64,000 nt of DNA from Setomelanomma holmii (Eukaryota > Ascomycota > Dothideomycetes > Pleosporales > Phaeosphaeriaceae): assembly GCA_010015745.1 (NCBI GenBank), contig ML978225.1, positions 62,001-126,000 of the forward strand. The letters run 5' to 3'. The notes under the pieces were generated by a model. That model was not told the DNA's origin. It ran no database searches and worked only from the letters and a program-made list of their open reading frames with translations. Each line of letters begins with the position of its first letter. Position 1 is the stretch's first letter. The position numbers were made by a program, and so were the translations under genes. Below, in pieces: positions 1-10,126 of the stretch.

Positions 1-44
1 CGGAGCCTGGAGCATCCCGACCATGTCCTTTGTATAATGTGCAC

Positions 45-550
45 ATGTCCGCCATCCCAGTCTCTGAACTGGGCCTCAACTCGAGCGAAGCTAGATATCT
101 CCAGCAGCAGATCGCCGCATCGCAGCAGGGTAGCAATTCGTCTCGCGCCGCCTCCCACGCCTCCAGCCAAGGCCGTCTCCTCCTGGATCCTACCAGCTTA
201 CAGGCGCTCAGCGCCCACTTTGACCGTCTGATGTACTCTATTCAGCAGCGATGGCACTATGTGAGCGCCCCTGACATACCTCGAACTCCACACTCGTAGC
301 AAAGCTACCTCATAGCATGGTGACTGTGCTAACATCCCACCAGCTTACGCAACAGACACAAACGGCGACCCAGGTGCAGTACGACCGCGCGGGTAACGCG
401 ATCCAGATGGCCGACGCCGAAATCGCCCGTTTCCGTGCCATCCTCCGCGAAATCGACGAGCTGCAAGTGGAATTCGACAAAGTGCGACGCATTGGGGAGA
501 TTGTCAAGGGCTTCAAGTCGCGTGTCGACCGGCTGGATCGCCGTATATAA
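45..550 (+). CDS. BLOC-1 complex subunit CNL1-like protein
   Basis: Two exons, 45..260 and 344..550. The intron has a GTGAGC donor, a GCTAAC branch site and a CAG acceptor, and it is phase 0, so the frame runs on from ...QRWHY into LTQQTQ. The product is about 140 residues: a serine/glutamine-rich N-terminus with AASHASSQGRLLLDPTSL near residue 40, then a long helical, coiled-coil-like C-terminal half ending in DRLDRRI. This layout fits fungal CNL1 (cappuccino/BLOS4-type) subunits of BLOC-1, which act in endosomal sorting. That family name comes from recalled similarity. The frame stays open upstream to base 1, so the true start could lie outside the window; I chose the ATG at 45 because MSAIPVSELGL resembles the N-terminus of related proteins. 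Confidence 0.6.
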
Positions 551-2313
551 GCTCCCTCGATGCAAGCACCCGCCTCCACGGATACCCAACATTACACATT
601 CTATGCCGCACCATTATACCGCACCGAAACAGACATACCCTGTCCTCGCGGACAAACCACATCTATTAAGAAAGGAAAGCCTCACGGCAGGAAAACCAAG
701 GGAAATATTGGAAGATTGGAAGTCCTCACGGCTGGCGGTGTTTTGATTTATTCTGTTGGTACTCAGCTGGAGATACCCGAGTTGGCCTTTGTTCATTTGC
801 GGTCTTGAATGCTTCTATTCTCTTCTCCAGGTTCATTTTCTTTGCTGCTTTATTCACTCTACTGCAATTGCAACTTCCCTTCAAGTTGACTTGGCTGATA
901 TCCGCCCCACGCCCTGTGGCTTCCTCTCCATTGCTCGCATCCTCCTCTTTACCTTGCACAAATGCGAGCACAATCCCACCTGACCTCTCTTGTGCACCCA
1001 CCCTAATACTCACACGACGTTGTCCTGACCGAGTCTTTCCCTCGAGGAGTTTGTGCTGGACTTGCAGTGCATGGCTGCCGATCGCCTGGCTGCATCGGAT
1101 TGTCTGAACCCTTTCGGGTCATCGGTATCGCGTGTGTCACTACCCGACTGAGCGAGATGGAGCTTTCGCTTCGCCAGAGATCTCGTCCGCAAAGTTTCAG
1201 CCTCCTTTCCTTTTTTCTCGGATCTACGCGCGCCTCAATATGCGATCCGGCACCGAAGCAGATGGATGTGCATTCTTGGGTCGCACAAAGGGAACAGATC
1301 GGGAAGTTACGCACGTGATCCTGGAGCCCTGTACTCCCAGGTACCCACATTGACGCAAGGGAAGGTACTGCCTAACGTGGCGGCTACGCGTAGACCAAGG
1401 CACGTGACATCGTGTAGCTAAAGTTTGGTGTCGGCACTCAAACACTTGCTCCTTGCCGACTCCGAAGGTTAAGTCCCGGTAGAGCCTACCGGACCTCTTC
1501 GTCATGTGTCGACTGCATCCCTCTGCAAAGGGAGAAAGAGGGTAATTCGGAACGTCGCTCATTTGTGCAACACTGTCAATCCATAATGTCGACATTACTC
1601 CAGCCGCGCATCTTGAGGACGATTCCAGCAATTTGGGAATATTCTGCCCCTGCTTCATTGTCCGATTGATGGCGAAAGGTCAGTGAATGCGTGTTGTTGG
1701 CAACAATGCCACTTGTGTGTCGCGAGAAGAAGTCGCTGATATATCTGAAGCGTATTTTGTAATCGATGGTTCCTACATCAGAAAGTGATGTGCCGGCATC
1801 ATCGGTCGAGCTGCTCTCAAATGATCCAAGGAATTCTTGGCTCCTACCGGTCTAAGATGAAGGAGGCAGTGCATTCGCCAACGGGGAAGAGGAATGCCAT
1901 GCTCCAATAAGAACAAGCACCAAAGACAAGCGAATGCGTCGTTCGAAGTGAAGAATGTACAAGCTGTCGCATCGCAGTACTCGGGTTCACACTAGCGTAT
2001 TGTCTTGGCATCTTCAAGCCAATGACAGGCGCTCTTCCCGACGCTACAACAGCCCCGAGTAGAGGACCGCATTAATGACGCTGCCAAGGGGGCGGGCATG
2101 TCTTTCTAAGGCTTGTCAAGTGCAAGCGAATGGTTTTGTCTTACAATGCGGCTTGGAGAGCGTCTCATTGGCCAACTCGCATGGAACGCTCACCATTGAT
2201 TAGTCTTGCTCCATACGTTCATAGCAGGCAAAACGCTATATACGAGGTCATCTTTTAGATCGTTCCGACAAACATCGAAATGGCTGCCGAAAGATCCCCT
2301 TTCCATCGTCGTG
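551..2313. other. Intergenic region, no gene seen
   Basis: No reading frame here looks like protein. Open stretches are short or of random composition on both strands; the longest, about 144 codons on the minus strand at 1224..1658, has no recognisable motif and no splice partner. It probably holds the 3' UTR of the CNL1-like gene and the promoter of the mannosyltransferase. Confidence 0.5.
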
Positions 2314-3642
2314 ATGGGCTTCCTTCGTCCTGCGAGACAATACAATTCTTCAAGTCGGCTCTTTCGCACTGCGATCTTGTACAGAAAATGGATCGGTGTA
2401 CTTCTTCTCCTCTTGACTGTCGAAGTCATCTTCCACATCCGCTCCTTTGTCACCGTGCGACCGTCTGTCCGCCTTGATGCGCCATTTCCTTCATCCTGCG
2501 ACTTTCCCTCCCTGAGCACGACCGCTCGAGCTAACGCAACACTATTCATGCTTGCCAGGAACTCTGATGTTGAAGGTGCAGTTGATAGCGTCAAGAATGT
2601 ACAGGGACAATTCAATGATCAATTTGGATACGGCTGGGTGTTTCTCAACGACGAGCAATGGTCAACGGACTTCGTGACGAGAGTCAGTGAAGCAAGTGGG
2701 ACCTGGCGCAAAGAAGACGTTCGAGACGATACCCAAGAACATGTGGGGTTATCCAGGCTGGATCGATCAAGCCAGGGCAAAAAGCAGCATGCGTACCATG
2801 GAACGGCAGCGCATCATGTACGCCGGGACAGAAAGCTATCACCACATGTGCCGTTTCCAGTCCGGGTTCGTTTTTCCTCTGACTTCCTCAAGTTAAAGTG
2901 ACATGAATACCATACTGACACCTCATCCTTAATCAGTTTCTTCTTCCGTCACCCTGCCCTCACACCCTACAAATACTACTGGCGCGTCGAGCCCTCGATC
3001 CAATTAACCTGCCGCATTCCCTACGACCCATTCGTCGCCATGGCGCAGCACAAGAAACGATATGGTTACACCATCGCGCTGTGGGAAAAGGGCCAGACCG
3101 CGCCGTCGCTGTTTCGCAAGCTATCAGAATACAAGAAGCGCTTACGCATGCCTACAACAAGTCTATGGATAGTTATGAAGGCACCGAGCTACGTCCCGTG
3201 GCCATTTCGCAGCGCGATGAAGTGGCTCAGAAATCGAGATGAGAAGGGCGACCTGTGGAACATGTGTCATTCCTGGAGTAATTTTGAGATTGCGGATATG
3301 GACTTCTTTCGCTCGGAAGGATACACGGACTTGTTCAATTTCTTGGATAAAGATGGTGGGTTCTACTATGAGCGGTGGGGTGATGCGCCGGTACACAGTC
3401 TGGCTGCTGCAATGTTGCTGAAGCCGGAAGAGGTGCATCATTTCTCGGACTTCGGGTATGCGCATGGTGGGTTGCAGTACTGTGCTGTTGCGTCGACGGA
3501 AGAAGCGAAGCGGAAAGGACTTCTAGTGCCTGTCCACGAGGAAGACATGAGTGGAGACATTGGTTGTCAGTGCAAATGTGATCCGGGCATCCGCATCGTT
3601 GAACCAGTTTGTATGAATCAGATAAAACGCACGGTCGAATGA
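2314..3642 (+). CDS. GT15 alpha-1,2-mannosyltransferase (Kre2/Mnt1/Ktr family), with an apparent one-base frameshift
   Basis: The family transfers mannose from GDP-mannose to O- and N-linked glycans in the Golgi. The ATG at 2314 gives a short basic cytoplasmic tail followed by one membrane anchor (about residues 25-43, WIGVLLLLLTVEVIF), a type II layout. GT15 blocks follow: MWGYPGWIDQA, ESYHHMCRFQSG, YYWRVEPS, and WSNFEIADMDFF, which contains the glutamate proposed as nucleophile in Kre2, then a C-terminal FGYAHGGLQYC block. An intron at 2866..2936 has an unusual GTTCGT donor and restores QSG-FFFRHP. Between 2690 and 2720 the frame shifts by one base near a GGG run: the upstream frame fits the family as far as RVSEAS and the +1 frame fits from AKKTFETIP, with room for no intron. 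So this is a pseudogene, a sequencing error, or a recent lesion. Confidence 0.8.
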
Positions 3643-3765
3643 ACCCGGCATCCCAAGCCTATGCCATTTGACCTTTGCTACATCTCAAGCATTGTGTTCC
3701 TCTACTGTCCGTACTCCACTCATCGCACAGAATTCCTGAGCCTTTCATTCTGCGACGCAGCGGTG

Positions 3766-4373
3766 TCACCACCATGACCGTACTTGGAACTCGACCTTCC
3801 CGATCTCTTCGATACTGGCGTCATAAGTCAAACCGAGACGACGTATCGAGGCTCCGTTATAGGCCCAGATGCTAAGGGCGTTGGGGCTTTTGCTTAGGGC
3901 GATTGCGTAATCTGTGACTGCTATTAGTAGACAAGTCCTTCGCGTCAAAGGAACCTGGATCTGGCCCTGCTTACGATCCGAGGCCGCCATCAAGATTGTG
4001 AATGAAAATAGGAGAGCGATTGAGAGAAGTCCGCATAGCCATATGAGGCTGTGGAACAACAGCAGCATGCCGGTGGTGTCGTACATGGCTGAATAAAGAT
4101 AGTCCTGGGTCCACGAAAGATCTGTGGAACAGGCCTGTTTGAAATGCGAAGTAGATAACGATTGGCAGGATTGATGGTGGTGGACATATCAAACGTCTTT
4201 GAGTCCAGGATGTTTTGAAGGATTGAAGTGCAAGAACGTATATAGAGACAGGAGGCGAGCACCGTGTCTCTACCACGTTCCATACTAGCGGTTCCTGATG
4301 AGACGGCAAGATCGATTTGCAAACATTGCCGGCATTCGCACAGAGAAGGAATGAGCGTGGCTATGCATGACAA
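3766..4373 (-). CDS. Possible small membrane protein, unassigned
   Basis: I do not recognise this. The better half begins at an ATG at 4086 (MYDTTGMLLLFHSLIWLCGL) and has one long hydrophobic stretch, followed by a good intron candidate with a GTAAGC donor, a CTACTAAT branch site and an ACAG acceptor. That intron is a multiple of three long, so the frame continues either way to the stop at 3766 (ending EFQVRSWW). Another open frame reaches upstream to 4373, with no convincing link to it. The intron is the main support; there is no homology evidence. It may be a remnant or chance. Confidence 0.2.
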
Positions 4374-4749
4374 GAGACAAGAAACTGCCGGTTAACCAAA
4401 GAGTCAGCCTGCGGATATTCGAACACCACCCGATTAAGCGGTGACAGTATGATGGGGCATCGTTGCCAACACACAGTCTCAATCGTGCCCAGTCGCAACT
4501 ACCATTTTGGCGCCAAGGCATCCGACTGCACCGTTGCAAAGATCTCTGCAAAGTCCTATTCGGGCAATGAAGTAACGTGCAGAGCAGCAGTCAAGCAAGG
4601 AGCAAGTCCTGACCGCATCTGCCTGTAAGCTGCTCGTTACACCTCTCTGCGCAGGACTGGTCCATGACCTTGATTGGTCTCACAACCTCAAGCACGCCAT
4701 ACGATCTGTTTGTAAAGCGTTCTGGCTGGCTGAGCGACAGAAGAGACTT

Positions 4750-5112
4750 TCATGTCGATCTTGTCTCATCATCGCCGCGTCTGCTGTCGAGCTGGAAGTC
4801 TCCGAAAATCTCTGTTACCCTGTGGGCAAGTTCTTCAGGCCTGTCGCTAAAGTGACGTGCCATTTCGGCACCGTGAAGCCCATATCTAGCTAATTTTTGA
4901 GCCATGTTGTCGACTCTCTCTTCCAAACTGTGCTCGTCATCCACAACGTATGTCAGTCGAATGGTCGCGACATGCACATATTGAGGAACTATGGAAATAT
5001 TGATGTGGATGTCATGCCCTGTGCACTGCGACTGCCCTCGCGAAGACACTATTTGTGAGAGATGTGACTTCCCATCTCCATCAAAATTACGTTTTATGCT
5101 GTAGTCAAACAT
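4750..5112 (-). CDS. Orphan ORF, 120 residues
   Basis: A single open frame from the ATG at 5112 to the stop at 4750. Composition is balanced and protein-like (a hydrophobic-alternating stretch around HINISIVPQYVHVATIRLTY, then an acidic/basic helical part with LEERVDNMAQKLARYG). There is no signal peptide, membrane segment or motif I know. It lies between the weak ORF at 3766 and the decayed cupin gene. It could be a lineage-specific gene or a fragment of something older. Confidence 0.3.
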   Translation of the reverse strand: MFDYSIKRNFDGDGKSHLSQIVSSRGQSQCTGHDIHINISIVPQYVHVATIRLTYVVDDEHSLEERVDNMAQKLARYGLHGAEMARHFSDRPEELAHRVTEIFGDFQLDSRRGDDETRST

Positions 5113-5328
5113 GACAGCTGATCTATCGTACGCTTCCTAAACTGCCTCGAAGTTCAAGGGAAATTCGTCGTCCCAGAAGAAGATCTTGTAGTCCAGGTGA
5201 AATCGCTCATATGCCTAACGTTCTTACTTTCAAAATATGTATATTTCTCTTTCCAAGGTACAAGTGGACGAAAGCGCGGATGGTGTTCCTCCTCGACCAT
5301 CTAAGCTACTCACCCGTTCCATAAATAC

Positions 5329-6457
5329 TTACGCTTTCTTTCCTTTCACATACGCTTCCCAATCCTCCTCACTCGTATACTCCTTCATCAACGCCGTATG
5401 ACCACAACATCTCCCCACCCACGCGATCAAGCCCGCAGTTCCCACGGAACCCACCATCTCAGTGGACCAAGCCACCACGCGGTAGGAAACAACACCAGCG
5501 CAGACGCCGTCGCGTGTCTATTTAGCATGAGCCTTCAACTCCTCTGACATGTTCAGGTGGCAATCGGGAATGACGTGACTTACTGCATAAGCATAACCTG
5601 AATCAAGCTAAGCGTCGCTTTCTCCTCCGTGACATCAGACAAATACCGCAACAAATTCTCGAAGAACAATCGATCCATCGGTTCAGGCACGCCATCTGGA
5701 TGTGCCTACAGGTACAAGACTGTATCTTCTTGTGCATCGGGATGAGGCCAGAATATACGCGCGACGGTCAGCAAGTGCAGTCATGACATCCCTGTGTTCT
5801 TCATCCCAGAAGCACCAGAGGACATCTAGACTTGTGCAATAGAATCCTCATCGAGATATTTCTCGCCCACCAGCTTGTGGTCCTTCCTGGGAAGAATGAT
5901 CACTCACCGATGCGGCTCCCACGCCACAATCTCATGCACACTCTTCTCCGCAGTCCACTTCTCGTCTCTAGCATCCCATCCACTCGTCGTCCCCACCTCG
6001 CCCTGGCCCACGAAGAAGCTCTCAGATTGATCGAAGTGCAGATGCAGAGGCGGAGACTGTGGGTGTGATTTGCTTTGACGTTGTGCTGCGCCGATGTATG
6101 TTGTGCGCATGAGGACACTATCGGCCATCAGCCTGGTCGTTTTCACGGCGCAATCGTGTATGAAATTAGCAGATGTTGAAAAACGTACGTCGCCTTCAAA
6201 GCTTCAGGCGGCTCCAAGAACTCCAGTATGAATGTTCCATTGAACAGCGTATACGGGCCAGAGATCGTCTTAGCAGACTCAACGGCCTTCATCTTAGTCT
6301 TCGCCATTGTAATTGGAGAAAGATTGCCTGGAAGATCAGAAAGCGCTGCGGATTGCAGGCCAGTGCTGTTACGTTCTTTGCAAGGCGGGATGCGATCGAA
6401 GTACTTGTATGTGGTGCGACTCCAGCTGCTTATGTACATCAACACTAGAGTCAGCAT
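5329..6457 (-). pseudogene. Decayed cupin-domain protein gene
   Basis: Reading the minus strand from about 6457, the first exon carries SGPYTLFNGTFILEFLEPPE. A GTACGT...GATAG intron joins it to VLMRTTYIGAAQRQS and then the cupin motif 1, PPLHLHFDQSESFFVGQGEVG (HxH-x4-E-x6-G). The coding trace continues as KSVHEIVAWEPHR, FWPHPDAQEDT, PMDRLFFENLLRYLSD, then after a GTAAGT...AATAG intron HATASALVLFPTAWWLGP, ending in TSEEDWEAYVKGKKA. It is broken: a TAG at 5708..5706 between VLYL and AHPDGVP, where relatives as I recall carry Trp; no AG acceptor in the 35 or so bases before FWPHPD, although a GTGAGT donor is present at 5903; and a frameshift near 5430-5440 followed by TGA. The cupin label rests on motif 1 and recalled relatives. 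Confidence 0.6.
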
Positions 6458-6941
6458 CTTGTTGTTGCCCCCAGGTATCGGCGGGGCTACTCAGTACCGA
6501 GCGCTAGTGCACTAGTGGTTTGCGATTCGGGAAAGGAGCGAATTCGAAAGAGCCTAATTCTAACGTTGTGAGAGACCGACCACGGTTGTGCTGATTGCGA
6601 TGTTGGAGCTCCTGTTCAAACCTGTCGTCAATGACCATACATGCTATTTGCTTTGTACCATAACATTCTGTGGTGGAAGGTAGCTTCCAATTGTCTTGGT
6701 AGTTTCAAGATATTCATTGTTTATAAGCACTCTTGCTTCATTCTGCCTCTCGCCCGGATTGCCACGATACATGCTCACGATCTTGCTCTTTTGAGATTCT
6801 TCGGAAGACTTCACGTGGCTCCTCAACTGCTCAACTTCACATTCGTCTGCTTGAGAGGAACGCACAAGCATCATGCCGGCGTATAAACTTGGCGTCCATA
6901 CTTGTCTGCCAATCTTGACAGACATTCGCTGTTTCTCCAAC
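6458..6941. other. Intergenic region, 3' flank of the WASP gene
   Basis: No supported gene. A 108-codon minus-strand frame at 6644..6970 overlaps the last WASP exon and is most simply its 3' UTR read in the wrong frame. Confidence 0.4.
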
Positions 6942-8986
6942 CTACCAGTCATCCTTGTCGGATTCGTCATCTGTCACAGTGTCAGCACACCCATAGCGAG
7001 ATTAAGAAGGGTTCCGACTTACCACTGTGACTAACTTTAGCCTTTCTCGCCGCAAGAGCACTAGCCAATGCACCTGCAAGTCCAGCATCCGCTCCAGGCG
7101 TAGCTGGTCCACTGGCACCACCAGACGCGCCACCAGCCGGTTCTGCGCCAGGAACAGCCGCCTGACTTCGATCTCTCTTCTCTGCATCGGAAACCTTTTT
7201 CAACCTTGCACCACCACGGATATCTGCAAGCAAACCATCTCGTCCTAGAGGGGGTTTTGGAAGCGGTGGGCCACCCGATGGAGGCGGAGGTGGTCCTGGA
7301 GGAGGCGGCGGACCTGCGTCTCTCGGAGGCATTGGTGGCGGGGGAGGTGGTCCGGATCCTGGCGGCATTGGCGGTGGAGGAGGCGGTGCCCCGCTGTTTG
7401 GCATCGGCGGAGGTGGAGGAATTGCATTGCCAGGCATTGGAGGCGGCAGTGGCACTGATTTGTTCGGCATGGGTGGAGGTGGCGGGATGCTTGATATCGG
7501 TGGTAGTGGAGGTGGTGGAGGAGCTCCACCTGATGGGGGTGGCGGAATAGGACGAGAGGATGAAGGTGGCAGAGGAGGGGGTGCCGCGTGCACTGGAGGT
7601 AAAGATGGAGGAGTCGGAGCCACAGCAGTCTTCGGTGGCAGTGGCGGCGGCGGCGCCGATGGTGTGTCTCGTGCAGGAGGAGGCGGCGGGACGGGCCCTC
7701 GACTTGGAGGCGGTGGTGGTGCTCCGCTAGGCACACGGTTGCCAGTAAAGGGCGGCGGTACTCCAAACTTAGCCCCAGCTGGCTTGTCATCGTCATTTGC
7801 AGGTGTCTTCGGTGGTCGCGGTGGAGGTGGTGGACCTGGATTGGCAGCGTTCGAAGAGGCACGCGCTCGGTTTGGTGGTGCAGGTGGCAAGTTCGCAAAC
7901 TTGCCAGCTTCCGCAATTGGCGGTGGAGCCCTGAAGACTGGCTTCGGCGGCCCTGGAGGAGGCGAGGGTTCTCGAGGTGGGGATGGAGGCGCGGGGCTTG
8001 CGGAAGAGTTGCGATTGATACCAGATGCATCGGTCTTCGTCCGGCGTGCTGGCGGAGGTGCGGGTGGTGGCCCTCGTCTCGACGTGGACGTGCTGCCCGT
8101 ATTCTGTGGACTAATAGGTCCTCGTACAGGCGCAGCGCCTGGCGGAGGAGGTGGTGGCGCCCTCGATCTCTTCTCGATGTTTTCGGCCTGTATCTTTTCC
8201 TCTGTCTTCCTTTGCTCAATATACAGCTTGATGAAATCGGCGTTCTCCTCGATCTGATCTTCCGTGATGCCCATGGCCAATAACTCCTTCAGCAGCGGCT
8301 GCCATGACGGATCCGTTGTATCGATGGCAGAACTTCGTGCACTCGTCGCATTGGAGTGATTGCTCTGCGATGGCGATGTGACGCTGGCGGGAGGTATGAT
8401 CGACTGCGGCGGCGGCGCGGAGTGGGAGGGATGGCGGTGACCAAAAATGCCTCCTAAAATGCCATGGCTGTGTCCAAAACTTTTCCCGTTTGTAGTGGGA
8501 GCCCTGCTGGTACCTGCAGCTGCGCCAAAAGGTTTGTTCTTGGTGTTCTTATGTGCGTTCTTTTCGCGGTCGTCGAGCTTCTTCTTGAACGTCTTGGCCT
8601 CTTTCTCGTCTGCAAATGAGAAACCTGCTAGGCAGTCCTCGAGCTCGAAGGTGTGGAAGAAGACGCGATCCTGGTTGTAGGAGAAAGTGTCGTATATCTC
8701 CTGGTCCCAAATTACGCCACGGTTGGCCGACTACATCCGTCAGCTCTTGCTTCGCAGCAGGTCCAGTCGCACCTACCGAAATGTCTACCAGCTTTAACCA
8801 GAATGTATTGCCGACTAGATCGTTCGCCAGCACCGCGGCGCCCTGCAGGCCGGTGTAGGTCCATCGATGCCTCTCCGGATAGGCAATGTACAGCTTCGCG
8901 ACGGCGACAGCGTGGATCTTGTTCGCCGACTTGGGGACGGTGCGCTTCACCGTTTGCTTGTCCTCGTCTGATAGAATCGACGGCAT
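6942..8986 (-). CDS. LAS17: WASP/Las17 family actin nucleation-promoting factor
   Basis: Three exons on the minus strand: 8986..8777, 8730..7023 and 6970..6942, encoding 648 residues. The product activates the Arp2/3 complex at endocytic actin patches. The N-terminal WH1/EVH1 domain (about residues 1-125) starts MPSILSDEDKQTVKRTVP and includes WTYTGLQGAAVLAND and RVFFHTFELEDCLAGFSFAD. A very long proline-rich tract (about residues 235-560, many PPPPP runs that would bind SH3 proteins and profilin) follows. A WH2 motif lies near residue 570 (DGLLADIRGGARLKKV). The last 29-base exon supplies the acidic tail ending DDESDKDDW, the Arp2/3-binding tryptophan end; without this splice the frame runs into a nonsense extension. 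Exon 1 is exactly 70 codons, phase 0. The 5' end faces the Zn2Cys6 regulator. The antisense Gly-rich frames across the proline tract are artefacts. Confidence 0.93.
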
Positions 8987-10126
8987 GGCGAGGGGATTCG
9001 CGGACTCGAGCTATGAATGGGGAAGAATGGGTGCGTGCAGCGGTCGGGCTCGTGTGTGTCCAGCTCAGCGGGGGTTGCTTCGCTCAGCGATTAGGCAGCA
9101 CATGAAGGGAGGTGCAGCCGCAATCAAGGGCCAAACTATGCTGCGGTGATAGAACTGAGGCGAGAAGGCCGCGTGGAGACTTGCCGCTTGTGTGGGCGGA
9201 AATTGGCGGTGCTGGTGAAGAGAGACGTCAGTGAAGACTACTGCGGCTGTGTCCCGAACGTCGGGGTCTTCAGCGGTAATCGCCAAGCCTGTAACATCTT
9301 CAACGAGCAACCTTGCCGACCTTCCGGACTTGCGACCTCGACAGCATCGCACGTTACACCCCCAAGTCTTCTCTTCATTATTCAGAGAGGTTGTGGATAT
9401 CACTCTTCGCCAATGCAGCAAGTGAAGTCCACCATACCGCGCGAGGTCACTACAATCACTACACAATGACCATCAGGCCCATGCGAGCAGGTTCCAAGCT
9501 TCTCTCGCGGCTCACGGCATCATTCCCACGTGCGGTGGAGTCTCTGTCCCAGCGGTCGGAGCGAAGCCGCTGCAGCTAATTTTCAGGAACATCCATGCTT
9601 CGATATTATGACGTACTCATTGATGGGGGACAGCAACATGCGCCAATGTTTTACACCATCTCCAGTCCTTCCAAGCAGGATGACAAGATTCGAGTGTACA
9701 ATGATTGCACGCGAGAGCCTTACTTCTCAGGTTCTTACAAGCGATACTCAAGGGTAAGTATCGCTTGCGCGCAGGCACCTTCTCGCTTAACCCACTATAT
9801 CCATCTTTGGTTCGCTCATTGAGCTTTGAATCATACAGAATAAATGTGTTGCATGTCACTTGAACGAGTAGCGATCCTGTGATTGGAGGCAGAGGTGGAT
9901 CGATGTACTTATGCAGGCCTGACGATTACCCCGCCAAGCGCCATGTTCGTGTTCGTACTTCTCGCATCTAACATCCAACGCCGATTTGCCGACCTGTAGG
10001 CTCGTCATAGAACGAGGCTGTTAGGCTTCCACCGACTCCTTAGTCACAGCGTAAGGCACCGACAGCGGCCATGCTTCGATTCAGAATCATACAATCAAAG
10101 CTGCCGAGGCGGAGACACGAAAGAGT
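8987..10126. other. Intergenic region with an exon-like island
   Basis: Divergent upstream region of the WASP gene and the Zn2Cys6 regulator. Around 9470-9750 there is an exon-like island: an ATG at 9466, a TTTTCAG acceptor-like site near 9588 and a GTAAGT donor-like site near 9751, bracketing a frame reading ISSPSKQDDKIRVYNDC. I could not join these into a convincing gene and do not call one. Confidence 0.3.

Noticed and set aside
1224..1658. 144-codon minus-strand ORF
   Set aside because: Random-looking composition without any recognisable domain.
5329..5520. GNAT-type acetyltransferase end
   Set aside because: One frame of this segment looks like a GNAT C-terminus (VVAWSTEMVGS), but the adjacent frame joins smoothly by splicing to the cupin exons (HATASALVLFPTAWWLGP), so the cupin reading explains more.
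7245..8257. Long Gly-rich plus-strand ORF (276 codons) and an Arg/His-rich minus ORF (324 codons)
   Set aside because: Both are shadows of the WASP proline-rich tract in other frames.
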